DNA from: Salinibacterium sp.
GTDB lineage: Bacteria > Actinomycetota > Actinomycetes > Actinomycetales > Microbacteriaceae
Direction of reading: 5' to 3'
NCBI GenBank assembly: GCA_025352485.1
Contig: JANXTJ010000031.1
Span: 1 to 14,881, forward strand
Length of the DNA: 14,881 nucleotides
The notes under the pieces were generated by a model, which did no database searches, was not told the DNA's origin, and saw only the letters and a program-made list of their open reading frames with translations. This document shows positions 1 to 7,272 of this stretch, one piece after another; positions within the stretch are counted from its first letter, which is position 1; each line of letters starts with the position of its first letter. A program made the translations under genes and the position numbers.

Positions 1-1
1 A

Positions 2-865
2 CTTCAGGCAATCTTTCAGCGGGACAATGGGTCCATGCGCGTGCGAACCGAGGATGTCGCGGCCGAGGCCCTGCTGCTCGCCGGTGGTGCGCGCGCCATC
101 CTGCTCCAGCTCGCGAACCCCGCGGTCGGCCACGGCGTCGCCGAGCACAGCGATTTCGCACGACGCCCCCTCGATCGCCTCACCGGAACGCTGACCTACC
201 TGTACGTGGTCGCCTATGGCACGCCGACAGAGATCTCCCAGATCGCGCGGCAGGTTGGCGCCGCCCACGCTCCCGTTCACTCAGACGGCCACGCTCGCGA
301 CGGCGCCGACGCTGGCGGGAACGGCCACGTCGCTAGCCTCGACTCCGACAGCTTCGACGGCAGCTACGACGCTAGGGACGCCGAGTTGCAACTCTGGGTC
401 GCGGCCACGCTCTACGAGGGTGCTGTCTGCATGCGCGAGCTGGTGTTCGGCCCGCTGTCGGACACGGCCGGGCAGGTCTTGCTTGATCAGGGCGCCGCGA
501 TCGCGACCACCCTCGGCGTTCCCCGGTCGCTCTGGCCCGCCACCACTGCAGACTTCGCGGCCTACTGGTCTCGCTGCGAGAGCGAGCTTCGGGTCGACGA
601 CGTGGCGCGCGGCGTCGTTGCTGCCCTGCTGTTCCCGAAAGCCGGACCCTGGTGGTTGCGCGTCGTCATGCCGCCCGTGCGACTGCTCACCGCCGGGCTG
701 CTGAGCCCACAGTTGAGGGCCGCGTACAGCCTGCCGCTGAACGAGAGGCGGTTTCTTCGCGCCGTGCGGCTGTTGCGCGCGGTCTACCCACGGCTGCCGC
801 GGGCGTTGAGACACGCGCCGAAGCGCCACTACCTTCGCAAGTTCCGCGCGGGCCAGCACCCGTGA
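2..865 (+). CDS. MpaB-like (DUF2236) putative heme oxygenase, probably 5'-partial
   Basis: Member of the oxygenase MpaB / DUF2236 family, whose studied relatives (rubber oxygenase Lcp, mycophenolic-acid MpaB) bind heme; the substrate here is unknown. Family landmarks, numbered from the ATG at 35, are the helix ending ARAILLQLANPAV (19-31), AEHSDF (36-41), RPLDRLTGTLTYLYVV (44-59), HAPV (78-81), the YDARDAELQLWVAATLY block (111-127) and a basic C-terminus. The frame is open to the left edge, and its residues before that ATG (IFQRDNGSM) resemble the family N-terminus. The real start is therefore probably outside the window, and 35 is only the first in-window ATG. Residues 82-110 are a Gly/Asp/Ser-rich insertion where relatives have a few residues. 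Asn28 (ANPAV) replaces the His common in other members. The stop overlaps the next gene by four bases (GTGA). Family assignment is firm; function is not. Confidence 0.85.
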   Translation, partial: LQAIFQRDNGSMRVRTEDVAAEALLLAGGARAILLQLANPAVGHGVAEHSDFARRPLDRLTGTLTYLYVVAYGTPTEISQIARQVGAAHAPVHSDGHARDGADAGGNGHVASLDSDSFDGSYDARDAELQLWVAATLYEGAVCMRELVFGPLSDTAGQVLLDQGAAIATTLGVPRSLWPATTADFAAYWSRCESELRVDDVARGVVAALLFPKAGPWWLRVVMPPVRLLTAGLLSPQLRAAYSLPLNERRFLRAVRLLRAVYPRLPRALRHAPKRHYLRKFRAGQHP

Positions 866-2037
866 TCACCGTCGTCGCGCGAGCGCGGGCGCGCCTGCCG
901 GACTGGGCGGCGGTGCTGCTCATCTATGTGGGATCCCGAATATTCTCGACCGCCCTGCTGCTGACGATGTTTCTGGTGGCCAGCAACGCGGGCTGGACCT
1001 TTGCCAGCCATCGCGAGCACCCCACGTTCTTCTCGTTCTCCGGGTCGTGGGACAGCTCTTTTTACCGGCGGATAGCGTTGCAGGGCTACCCGATCGAACT
1101 TCCCACCGACACGCAGGGCCGCGTTACCCCGAACGCCTGGGCGTTCCTGCCGCTCTACCCGTGGGTGGTTCGCGGCGTCATGGCCGTGACCGGGCTCGAC
1201 TACTTCACCACCGGGGTAATCGTTGCCACGCTGCTCGGTGCGGGCGCGGCCCTCGTGCTGTACAGACTTGTCCGGGCGCGCGCCGGTCAGAGCTCGGCGT
1301 TCTGGGCCGTGGCGCTGTTTTGTTTCGGCCCGGTGTCGTTTGTGCTTCAGGTCGCCTACGCGGAGAGCATGTTCCTGCTGCTGGTCTTCGCCTGCCTGCT
1401 TGCCCTGGTGACCCGGCGCTACTGGCTGATGTTGCCGACGGGTGTGCTTGCCGCGTTCACCCGGCCAGGGGCCGTGGCGCTCGCACTCGCATTGGGAATC
1501 CATTTTGCGATTCGACTCGTCGGGCGCAAGGGGGTGCGCCGCGGGGAGGCCGTAGCCATCGTCATCGTGGGGCTCGCGATTGCGGCGGCGGGTCTGGCCT
1601 GGCCGGTCATTGCGGATGCCGTGACCGGGCATCCGGGCGCGTATTTGGCCACAGAGCTGTCGTGGTGGACCGGCTTCGTGGGGCGGCAACAGTTCACCCC
1701 GTTCACCCCGTGGTTCACCATGGCGGGCGGCCATCTCGGCGTCGTGGGAATCGTGCTGGTGGTAGCCGTCGTCGGTGCATTCGCGTGGTGGCTGTCGCGT
1801 CGTTCGCTGCGAGCGCTTGGCAGCGATCTCATCGCGTGGGGCGCCAGCTACGGCGGCTACCTGTTCGCGGTTTTCCTGCCGCAGCAGAGTCTGTTTAGGA
1901 TGCTGCTGCCGCTGGCCCCGCTACTCGGTGACCCCACCATCGCGCGCTCGGTCGCCCTACGGCGCACCCTGCTCGTGGCGTCCATCGTGCTGCAGCCGGC
2001 CGCCATCGTCTTGCTCTGGTTTCTCGGCTACCCCTAG
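862..2037 (+). CDS. PIG-V-like integral membrane mannosyltransferase
   Basis: A 391-residue polytopic membrane protein of the mannosyltransferase family related to GPI mannosyltransferase PIG-V, expected to move mannose from a polyprenyl-phosphate donor onto a lipid or protein outside the membrane. Visible signatures are GSWDSSFYRRIALQGYP (61-77, with the Trp-Asp pair of this fold), NAWAFLPLYPW (91-101), AYAESMF (165-171) and TRPGAV (200-205). About nine or ten hydrophobic segments follow from residue 15 to 390. GTG 862 is chosen because the MpaB-like gene ends in the same GTGA; the frame also reads open back to 652, but that part is only the shadow of the upstream gene. No Shine-Dalgarno is seen, so translation is probably coupled. 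A nine-base unit is repeated near 1692-1709 (FTPFTP). The acceptor is unknown. Confidence 0.8.
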   Translation: MITVVARARARLPDWAAVLLIYVGSRIFSTALLLTMFLVASNAGWTFASHREHPTFFSFSGSWDSSFYRRIALQGYPIELPTDTQGRVTPNAWAFLPLYPWVVRGVMAVTGLDYFTTGVIVATLLGAGAALVLYRLVRARAGQSSAFWAVALFCFGPVSFVLQVAYAESMFLLLVFACLLALVTRRYWLMLPTGVLAAFTRPGAVALALALGIHFAIRLVGRKGVRRGEAVAIVIVGLAIAAAGLAWPVIADAVTGHPGAYLATELSWWTGFVGRQQFTPFTPWFTMAGGHLGVVGIVLVVAVVGAFAWWLSRRSLRALGSDLIAWGASYGGYLFAVFLPQQSLFRMLLPLAPLLGDPTIARSVALRRTLLVASIVLQPAAIVLLWFLGYP

Positions 2038-2059
2038 CCGCGGCGCCGGGCTAGCGGCT
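2036..2059. terminator. Possible bidirectional terminator hairpin between convergent genes
   Basis: AGCCGC (2036-2041) and GCGGCT (2054-2059) are perfect inverted repeats around a 12-base loop. They occupy the 21-base gap between the convergent mannosyltransferase and helicase genes. There is no clear U-run except TTTT in the first helicase codons, so this is a weak call based mainly on position. Confidence 0.3.
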
Positions 2060-4431
2060 CAGATTTTCTCGATCGGCGCGATCTTGATCAGGAGTCGCTT
2101 GCGCCCCGCCGTATCGAACTGCACCTCGGCGACTCGCTTCGTGCCGTCTCCGGTGACCGCGGTAACGCTGCCATCGCCGAAGTCGGTGTGCCGGATGCGC
2201 TGACCAACCTCGAGGGTCAGGTCGCCATTGTCGCGCACGAGGCCGGTCACGGCGCTCGTCCACTCGGTCTTGACCCGCGGGGGCGCCGGCGGCAACGAGC
2301 CCGAGTAGCTCTCGCGCATCGGAGCAGAGCGCAGCGAGCGGTTGCCGGTACGGAATCCACCACCGCCACCCGACTGTCGCCACTCGATCAGGTCGGCCGG
2401 AATCTCTTGCAGGTAGCGACTCGGCAGCGAGACGCTGACCTCGCCGAAACTGGCCCGGGAGGCCGCGAGCGAGATGTAGAGACGTTTCTTGGCGCGAGTG
2501 ATTCCCACGTAAAACAAGCGGCGCTCCTCCGCGAGGCCGCCCGGCTCGTTTGACGACATCCGATGTGGCAGGAGGTCTTCTTCGATGCCGGTGAGGAAAA
2601 CCGAGTCGTACTCGAGCCCCTTCGCGGTGTGCAGCGTCATGATCGACACGGTGCCGTCGCCGTCATCGATCTCGTCGGCCGCGGCAAAGAGCGCGATGCC
2701 GGTCAGAAACTCGACGAGGGTGCCGGTGGGGTTGACCGCGCGAAACTCTTTGGTCTGCGACACGAGCTCTTCGAGGTTCTCGGCGCGGGCTGCGTCCTGG
2801 GCATCGCCGCTCGACTTGAGCTGGGCGTGGTAGCCCGTCTTGGTGAGGATGTCGGTGAGGATGTCGTGCGGCGCGGCCGTCGCCGCCGCTGCGGAAGCCG
2901 CATCCAAAATTTCGCCCAGCTCGACGATGGCCGCCGTCACTTTGGGACCAAGCCCCAGCACCCCCGCATCGAGCAGCGACTCGCGCAGCGGCACTCCCAC
3001 CCGCACGGCGTAGGCCTGCAGGCTCGCTTCGGTGGCGGGGCCAATGCCACGCTTGGGCACGTTCATGATGCGGCGCAGGGCCAGGTCGTCATCGGGGTTG
3101 GCGACCTGAATCAGGTAGGCCATCGCGTCTTTGATCTCGGCGCGCTCATAAAATTTGGTGCCGCCGGGGATGCGGTATGGAATCGCCGACCTGATGAAAA
3201 TCTCTTCAAGCGGCCGGGTCTGCGAGTTCGTGCGCACGAACACCGCGATGTTGTTCAGGCTCAGCCCACCGGTGCGCAGTACATCGACCTCGTCCGCGAC
3301 GAACTGCGCCTCATCGTGACCCGAATAGCCGGTGTAGCCGACGATTTTCTCGCCGGCACCCACCACGGTGAAAAGATTCTTCGCCTTGCGGTCGAAGTTG
3401 TTTGAGATGACCGCGTTCGCGGCGTCCAAAATGTTTTGCGTGGAGCGGTAGTTCTGCTCGAGCAGGATCACCTTCGAGTTCGGAAAGTCGCGCTCGAACT
3501 CGACGATGTTACGAATATCGGCGCCACGGAAGGCGTAGATCGACTGGTCGGAGTCGCCCACGACCGTCAGCGATGCGCCGGGGATGCCGCCCCCTGTATC
3601 CAGATGCATGCGGGTGTCAGCCGGAACGTGCTGCGGCTTGACCGCCCGCACCAGCTCGCGGATGAGGGCGTACTGGGCGTGGTTGGTGTCCTGATATTCG
3701 TCGACCAAAACGTGCCGGAAGCGACGCTGGTACAGCGCCGCCACCTCGGGGAACGCCCGAAAGAGGTAAACCGTCTCGGCAATGATGTCGTCGAAGTCCA
3801 GCGCGTTGGCTCGACGCAGCGCCGCGCTGTAGCGGCGGAAGATCTCGAGGAAGCCTGCCTCTTTGGGATCACTCATATTTGCCGAACGCGAGAAGGCTTC
3901 CGCGTCGGTCAGCTCGTTCTTCAGCTTCGAGATGCGGCTGGATGCGCCGCCGGGGGTGAAGCCGAAGGTGTCGGCGTCCAGCTCTTTGATGATGCGTTTC
4001 AGCAGCGCCCGCTGGTCTTGGCTGTCGTAAATGGTGAAGCTCTGCTTCATGCCGATGGACTCCGCCTGCCGGCGCAGGATGCGGGTGCAGGCCGAGTGGA
4101 ACGTCGAGATCCACATGCCCTCGGCTTCGTCACCGACGAGGGAGCGCACCCGCTCACGCATCTCGGCGGCCGCCTTGTTGGTGAAGGTGATCGCCAAAAT
4201 CTGGCTCGGCCAGGCCTCGCGGCTCTGCAGCAGCCCGGCGATGCGTCGGGTGAGCACGCTGGTTTTGCCGGAGCCCGCTCCCGCCACAATGAGTAGCGCC
4301 TGGCCGCGATACTCAACCGCCTCGCGCTGCTGCGGGTTGAGCCCGGAAAGGAGAGAGTCGTCGAAGCCTCCCGGCGACCGGTCGGCCTGCGGGGATTCGG
4401 CCGGATCGGCTGGGTCAAGAATGAAGGTCAT
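2059..4431 (-). CDS. pcrA: ATP-dependent 3'-5' DNA helicase PcrA/UvrD (UvrD1 type)
   Basis: Superfamily 1A helicase of 790 residues, full length for the family. It unwinds DNA in nucleotide-excision and mismatch-type repair and clears protein blocks. Motifs in order: Q motif LNPQQREAV (31-39), Walker A GAGSGKTS (51-58), TFTNKAA motif Ia (82-88), DEYQDTN motif II (244-250), VGDSDQSIYAFRGADI motif III (291-306), QNYRST motif IV (326-331), VSIMTLHTAKGLEYD motifs V (595-609) and YVGITRAKKRLYIS motif VI (641-654). The C-terminus (about 740-790, VGQRIRHTDFGDGSV) is the Tudor-like domain that in relatives contacts RNA polymerase. About 27 extra residues lie between motifs II and III; I believe related Microbacteriaceae share this. 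The gene lies 60 bases after the GDPD gene on the same strand and has its own candidate -10. Confidence 0.97.
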   Translation of the reverse strand: MTFILDPADPAESPQADRSPGGFDDSLLSGLNPQQREAVEYRGQALLIVAGAGSGKTSVLTRRIAGLLQSREAWPSQILAITFTNKAAAEMRERVRSLVGDEAEGMWISTFHSACTRILRRQAESIGMKQSFTIYDSQDQRALLKRIIKELDADTFGFTPGGASSRISKLKNELTDAEAFSRSANMSDPKEAGFLEIFRRYSAALRRANALDFDDIIAETVYLFRAFPEVAALYQRRFRHVLVDEYQDTNHAQYALIRELVRAVKPQHVPADTRMHLDTGGGIPGASLTVVGDSDQSIYAFRGADIRNIVEFERDFPNSKVILLEQNYRSTQNILDAANAVISNNFDRKAKNLFTVVGAGEKIVGYTGYSGHDEAQFVADEVDVLRTGGLSLNNIAVFVRTNSQTRPLEEIFIRSAIPYRIPGGTKFYERAEIKDAMAYLIQVANPDDDLALRRIMNVPKRGIGPATEASLQAYAVRVGVPLRESLLDAGVLGLGPKVTAAIVELGEILDAASAAAATAAPHDILTDILTKTGYHAQLKSSGDAQDAARAENLEELVSQTKEFRAVNPTGTLVEFLTGIALFAAADEIDDGDGTVSIMTLHTAKGLEYDSVFLTGIEEDLLPHRMSSNEPGGLAEERRLFYVGITRAKKRLYISLAASRASFGEVSVSLPSRYLQEIPADLIEWRQSGGGGGFRTGNRSLRSAPMRESYSGSLPPAPPRVKTEWTSAVTGLVRDNGDLTLEVGQRIRHTDFGDGSVTAVTGDGTKRVAEVQFDTAGRKRLLIKIAPIEKI

Positions 4432-4440
4432 CTCGGCCCA

Positions 4441-4446
4441 ATTCTA
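4441..4446 (-). promoter_or_regulatory. Candidate -10 element of pcrA
   Basis: On the minus strand TAGAAT ends nine bases before the helicase ATG at 4431. It matches the TANNNT actinobacterial -10 but sits three bases further out than the other five examples here. The transcript would have either no leader or one of only a few bases. No convincing -35 is present and no Shine-Dalgarno precedes the ATG. Confidence 0.45.
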
Positions 4447-4491
4447 CCGACGACCCCCGACCGCTACGGCGCCGACCAGGGCTGCGAGAAG

Positions 4492-5475
4492 CTAGGGCGC
4501 GGCGAGCACGGCGACCACCAGATCGGGTTGGTCGGTGAAGACCCCGTCGACCCCGGTGTTGACGATTTGCCGAAACTCACCCCACCAGTCACCGAAGTCG
4601 GCAGCACCCTCCGGCCCGCGGTGATGCTCACCGAGGAATACATTCTCGGCGCGCAGGGTCCACACGAAGACGCTGAGCCCGGCGACGTGCAGACGTTGCA
4701 CGAGCCCTGCCGCCCCGGCGAGCAGCGTTTCCTTGTCCAGGCTCACGCCGTCCACGGTCGCAGCAAGGCCCACCAGGCCATCGTCGCTGAGGTGGTCCAC
4801 GTACGACCGCGCGGCCGCACCGTCTCGAGCGACCAGGTCGGCGGGCGCACCCGTCGGCTCCAGAAGAAAGACATACCGACCTGGCACCCCGAGATCCCTG
4901 ATCTTGCCCAGCACCGTCTGCTCGAAGCACTCCACCACGAGATTATCGGCGCTCGCCCAGCCCGCGACTTCGGCCGCGAACAACTGGTGAAGCGGCAGCC
5001 CGATGGATTCGAAATAGCTGGGGTGCTTGATCTCGGCGACCATCACCAGTGGGCGCCCTTCGCGAAGGGCGGCCGCGTCGATGATGCCGAAAAGGTCTCG
5101 CAGCCGCAGCAATGGATACCTCCCGTCGAAGGTGGCACCGAGCTGGCGCACCTCGGGGAGCCGCTCGGTGGCTCTCAGCGTGGCAAGCTCTGCCCAGTAA
5201 AAATCCTCGGTGAACCAGCCGGTCAGAGTCACGCCGTCGATCGTCTTCGTGGTGCGCCGCTCGGCGAATTCGGGGCGGAACGCGACGTCGGTTGTTGCCG
5301 AGATTTCGTTCTCGTGGCGCAGCACCAAAACGCCATCTTTCGAGGCGACGATATCTGGCTCGACGGCGTCGGCGCCCAGGGCGAAAGCGAGTTCGTAGGC
5401 CGCGCGAGTATGTTCGGGGCGGTAACCACTCGCACCCCGATGACCGATGATCAGGGGCGCGCGACGCGTGTTCAC
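4492..5475 (-). CDS. Glycerophosphodiester phosphodiesterase family protein
   Basis: GDPD/GlpQ-type TIM-barrel enzyme of 327 residues that hydrolyses glycerophosphodiesters from phospholipid turnover to glycerol-3-phosphate and an alcohol. Active-site landmarks are HRG (12-14) in GHRGASGYRPEHT, the metal-binding pair Glu39/Asp41 in AVEPDI, catalytic-type His54 (RHE), Glu148/Lys150 in AEIKHPSYF, the late barrel strand FVWTLRAENV, and GVDGVFTDQPD near the end. The usual PENT is PEHT here, a variant I associate with actinobacterial members. No signal peptide is visible from the GTG start, so it may be cytoplasmic, unlike periplasmic GlpQ. GTG 5475 is supported by the leaderless-type -10 six bases upstream. 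It is transcribed divergently from the DUF4190 gene; pcrA follows 60 bases downstream. The exact substrate is unknown. Confidence 0.93.
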   Translation of the reverse strand: MNTRRAPLIIGHRGASGYRPEHTRAAYELAFALGADAVEPDIVASKDGVLVLRHENEISATTDVAFRPEFAERRTTKTIDGVTLTGWFTEDFYWAELATLRATERLPEVRQLGATFDGRYPLLRLRDLFGIIDAAALREGRPLVMVAEIKHPSYFESIGLPLHQLFAAEVAGWASADNLVVECFEQTVLGKIRDLGVPGRYVFLLEPTGAPADLVARDGAAARSYVDHLSDDGLVGLAATVDGVSLDKETLLAGAAGLVQRLHVAGLSVFVWTLRAENVFLGEHHRGPEGAADFGDWWGEFRQIVNTGVDGVFTDQPDLVVAVLAAP

Positions 5476-5481
5476 GGATCA

Positions 5482-5487
5482 AGGCTA
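5482..5487 (-). promoter_or_regulatory. Leaderless-type -10 of the GDPD gene
   Basis: The minus strand reads TAGCCT, then TGATCC, then the GTG start at 5475. The exact six-base gap places the transcription start on or next to the start codon. No Shine-Dalgarno lies in the gap and no good -35 is visible; the -35 position falls on the -10 of the divergent gene. Confidence 0.6.
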
Positions 5488-5504
5488 ATGCGCGCCCGCG
5501 CCAG

Positions 5505-5510
5505 TAGCAT
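5505..5510 (+). promoter_or_regulatory. Leaderless-type -10 of the DUF4190 gene
   Basis: TAGCAT, then TCCCCT, then ATG at 5517. This has the same six-base spacing as the other leaderless-type starts here. It faces away from the GDPD -10, with exactly 17 bases (5488-5504) between the two hexamers. Confidence 0.6.
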
Positions 5511-5516
5511 TCCCCT

Positions 5517-5834
5517 ATGCCGGCCTGCCCTCACTGCGCGGAACAGCTCGACCCCGACTGGAAATTTTGTGTTTCTTGTGGCGCGCCGACCATTCCCGGA
5601 GCCATCCGGCCGGTCGGCGTCGCGCCGCCCCGGTTCAACCGATTGGCAATCGTGGCACTGGTTCTGGCCTGCATCAGCGGGCCGATCGCGCTGATCACCG
5701 GGCACATTGCCACCGCGCAGATCGCCCGCTCGGGCGAGCGCGGAAAGACCATGGCCACGGTGGCGATCGTGCTCGGCTATGTCTGGCTGGCGTTCGGCAT
5801 CGGGGTGCTGGGTTACCTCAATGCCCGGCACTAG
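5517..5834 (+). CDS. Zinc-ribbon / DUF4190 small membrane protein
   Basis: Small membrane protein of 105 residues. The N-terminus holds a CxxC...CxxC zinc ribbon (Cys4, Cys7, Cys18, Cys21) of the kind found in front of many actinobacterial membrane proteins. After a Pro-rich linker come two hydrophobic helices (about 42-62 and 80-101) around the GHIATAQIARSGERGKTMA segment (62-80), which is the signature of DUF4190 (GHxAxxQIxRxGERG). The function of DUF4190 is not known. The ATG start is supported by the -10 six bases upstream. The stop lies inside the next gene, which begins 14 bases earlier in another frame, so the two are probably co-translated. Confidence 0.85.
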   Translation: MPACPHCAEQLDPDWKFCVSCGAPTIPGAIRPVGVAPPRFNRLAIVALVLACISGPIALITGHIATAQIARSGERGKTMATVAIVLGYVWLAFGIGVLGYLNARH

Positions 5835-6405
5835 GAACGTTGCGCGCACCGGTACTACCGTTGCCCGACGCCCGTGGCGAGAGCCCAGCGCCTCACTTCC
5901 GTTGCACTGGGGAAGCTATCGCGAGCGTTACGCGATCGGCCTGATTCTGATCGTCGGTGGCGCCATCCAGTTGCAGGGCTCGAACACCTACACGCTGCTG
6001 TTGCTGCTGATCGGAACGGCGGCGCACATCACCGGCTGGTCGATCATGCCGGCCCGGGGCTGGCGCCGGCTGGCCGTCATCGTTCCCGCGACCGCACAGA
6101 TCTGGCTGTCGCTCACCGGCCCGCAGTCGATGTGGACCCTCGCAATCCCCTACGCCTGCTGGCTGCTGGTGCGACATCGCCCCGCGCTTGCCTATCTCAC
6201 CGTGCTGCTGCCGGTCGCCAACGGTGTCATCATGGTCCGCGTTTTTAGCGATTACTCCGGGATGCCGCTGGCCCTCGCGATCTCGATGAGCGTGTTCGTC
6301 GGCGCAGCATGGCTCGCGCGGCTCATCGCGCGGCGCACGGTTCAGCGCAGCGCACGGTCGGCACGCGGTAATCGCCTTCCCCCATCCCCGGCCGCCCTGA
6401 AGTAG
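5821..6405 (+). CDS. Hypothetical polytopic membrane protein
   Basis: I do not recognise this 194-residue protein. After a basic N-terminus (1-35, RNVARTGTTVARRP) there are about five hydrophobic segments (37-51, 55-72, 82-99, 104-117, 122-139), then a further pair-like stretch (149-169), and a basic Arg-rich tail (165-185). No catalytic motif is visible. ATG 5821 is chosen because it overlaps the end of the DUF4190 gene by 14 bases; the frame is open back to 5707 but that part is the shadow of the previous gene. There is no strong Shine-Dalgarno. Strong third-position G/C bias supports a real gene. A role in the same membrane process as the DUF4190 protein is inference from the overlap only. 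Confidence 0.72.
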   Translation: MPGTRNVARTGTTVARRPWREPSASLPLHWGSYRERYAIGLILIVGGAIQLQGSNTYTLLLLLIGTAAHITGWSIMPARGWRRLAVIVPATAQIWLSLTGPQSMWTLAIPYACWLLVRHRPALAYLTVLLPVANGVIMVRVFSDYSGMPLALAISMSVFVGAAWLARLIARRTVQRSARSARGNRLPPSPAALK

Positions 6406-6430
6406 ATTGAGGTTTCACCTTTCGAAAGGG
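6403..6430 (+). promoter_or_regulatory. Candidate -10 and Shine-Dalgarno of the YccA-family gene
   Basis: TAGATT (6403-6408) overlaps the previous stop codon. It is followed about 22 bases later by a purine-rich Shine-Dalgarno-like run, GAAAGGGA (6424-6431), ending five to six bases before ATG 6437. This contrasts with the leaderless-type starts elsewhere: here a short leader with a ribosome site is present. No clear -35 is visible. The ribosome site is the firmer half and fixes the start at 6437. Confidence 0.45.
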
Positions 6431-6436
6431 ATTCCC

Positions 6437-7258
6437 ATGGCTTTCGCCAACCCGGCCTTCTCTCGCAACGCCGCCTTCAGCTCGACCACCACCGCCGCCC
6501 CCGCCCAGAACGTGTCGGCAGAGCAGCTTGACGCGATCTACAACCGCGCCTCGGGCCCCGCCTCGGGCCCCGCCACGGGCGAAGTCATGACCGTCGAAGA
6601 CACGATCGCCAAGACCGTGGGCGCCTTTGCCCTGCTCTTGGTGGGCGCCGCCCTGGGTTGGCTGACCGCCGAGACGATCCCGATGCTCTGGATCGGGGCC
6701 GCGATCGCGGGCCTCGTGCTCGGTCTGGTGAACTCCTTCAAGAAGGAGCCGTCCGCCCCGCTGATCCTGCTCTACTCGGCCGTGCAGGGTGTCTTCGTCG
6801 GCGGAATCTCCGCCTTCTACGAGGCGACCTACCCCGGCGTCGTCGTACAGGCGGTCATCGCCAGCCTCGTTGTCGTGGGCGTGACGCTGGCCCTCTTCGC
6901 CAGCGGCAAGATCCGCGCCTCAAAGAAAGCGACCAAGGTCTTCCTGATCGCGATGGTCGGCTACCTGGTGTTCTCCCTCGTCAACCTCGGCATCCAGCTG
7001 TTTGGCGGGGCGGGCGGTAATCCGTGGGGCCTGCGCGGGAGCGTCGAAATCTTCGGCATCCCGCTCGGCGTGATTCTCGGGGTCTTCGTCGTCATTCTCG
7101 CGGCCTACTCGCTCGTGCTCGATTTCGACTTTATCCAGCGTGGCGTGCAAAACCGGGCCCCCCGCCAATACGGCTGGACCGGCGCTTTTGGCATCATGGT
7201 CACAATCGTCTGGCTCTACCTCGAAGTTTTGCGCATGCTCGCCATCGCCCGCCGCTGA
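6437..7258 (+). CDS. Bax inhibitor-1/YccA family membrane protein
   Basis: Bax inhibitor-1/YccA-like protein of 273 residues with seven predicted membrane helices spanning about 60-270. Family features are the Phe/Asn/Ala-rich start (MAFANPAFSRN), the KKEPSAPLILLYSAVQGVFVGGISAFYE block (102-129), which in relatives lines the pore or substrate region, and LDFDFIQRGVQNRAPRQYGWTGAFGIMVTIVWLYLEVLRML (228-268) with the conserved Asp pair Asp229/Asp231. Some relatives act as calcium leak channels and others interact with the FtsH protease; the role here is unknown. The start is set by the Shine-Dalgarno; an in-frame ATG at 6407 lacks one and lies over the -10. A short tandem repeat encodes SGPASGPA at 39-46. 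Confidence 0.93.
   Translation: MAFANPAFSRNAAFSSTTTAAPAQNVSAEQLDAIYNRASGPASGPATGEVMTVEDTIAKTVGAFALLLVGAALGWLTAETIPMLWIGAAIAGLVLGLVNSFKKEPSAPLILLYSAVQGVFVGGISAFYEATYPGVVVQAVIASLVVVGVTLALFASGKIRASKKATKVFLIAMVGYLVFSLVNLGIQLFGGAGGNPWGLRGSVEIFGIPLGVILGVFVVILAAYSLVLDFDFIQRGVQNRAPRQYGWTGAFGIMVTIVWLYLEVLRMLAIARR
6547..6573 (+). repeat. 12-base tandem repeat in the YccA-family gene
   Basis: The unit CGCCTCGGGCCC is present twice without mismatch (6547-6558, 6559-6570), followed by a decayed third copy starting CGCC. It encodes the Ser-Gly-Pro-Ala repeat in the cytoplasmic N-terminal linker, where in-frame length changes would be tolerated. Confidence 0.8.
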
Positions 7259-7272
7259 CCGACCTGAGGCGA

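Noticed and set aside
652..861. Upstream extension of the mannosyltransferase frame to an ATG at 652
   Set aside because: It would lie inside the MpaB-like gene and adds an Arg/Ala-rich stretch; the GTG overlapping the previous stop is the natural start.
829..1734. Long minus-strand open frame (301 residues) opposite the mannosyltransferase
   Set aside because: Its composition (Arg/Gly/His-rich, no hydrophobic core) is the antisense shadow of a GC-rich membrane gene; no family features.
3436..4296. Plus-strand open frame of 286 residues, and 2563-3405, opposite pcrA
   Set aside because: Mirror of the helicase codons; the protein on the minus strand has every SF1 motif, and the plus-strand products resemble nothing.
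4498..4600. Possible frameshift or truncation at the GDPD C-terminus
   Set aside because: The frame ends after GVDGVFTDQPDLVVAVLAAP, a normal family end; 327 residues fits.
4528..5694. Plus-strand open frame of 388 residues opposite the GDPD gene
   Set aside because: Antisense shadow; the GDPD active-site motifs are on the minus strand and this frame runs on through the DUF4190 gene.
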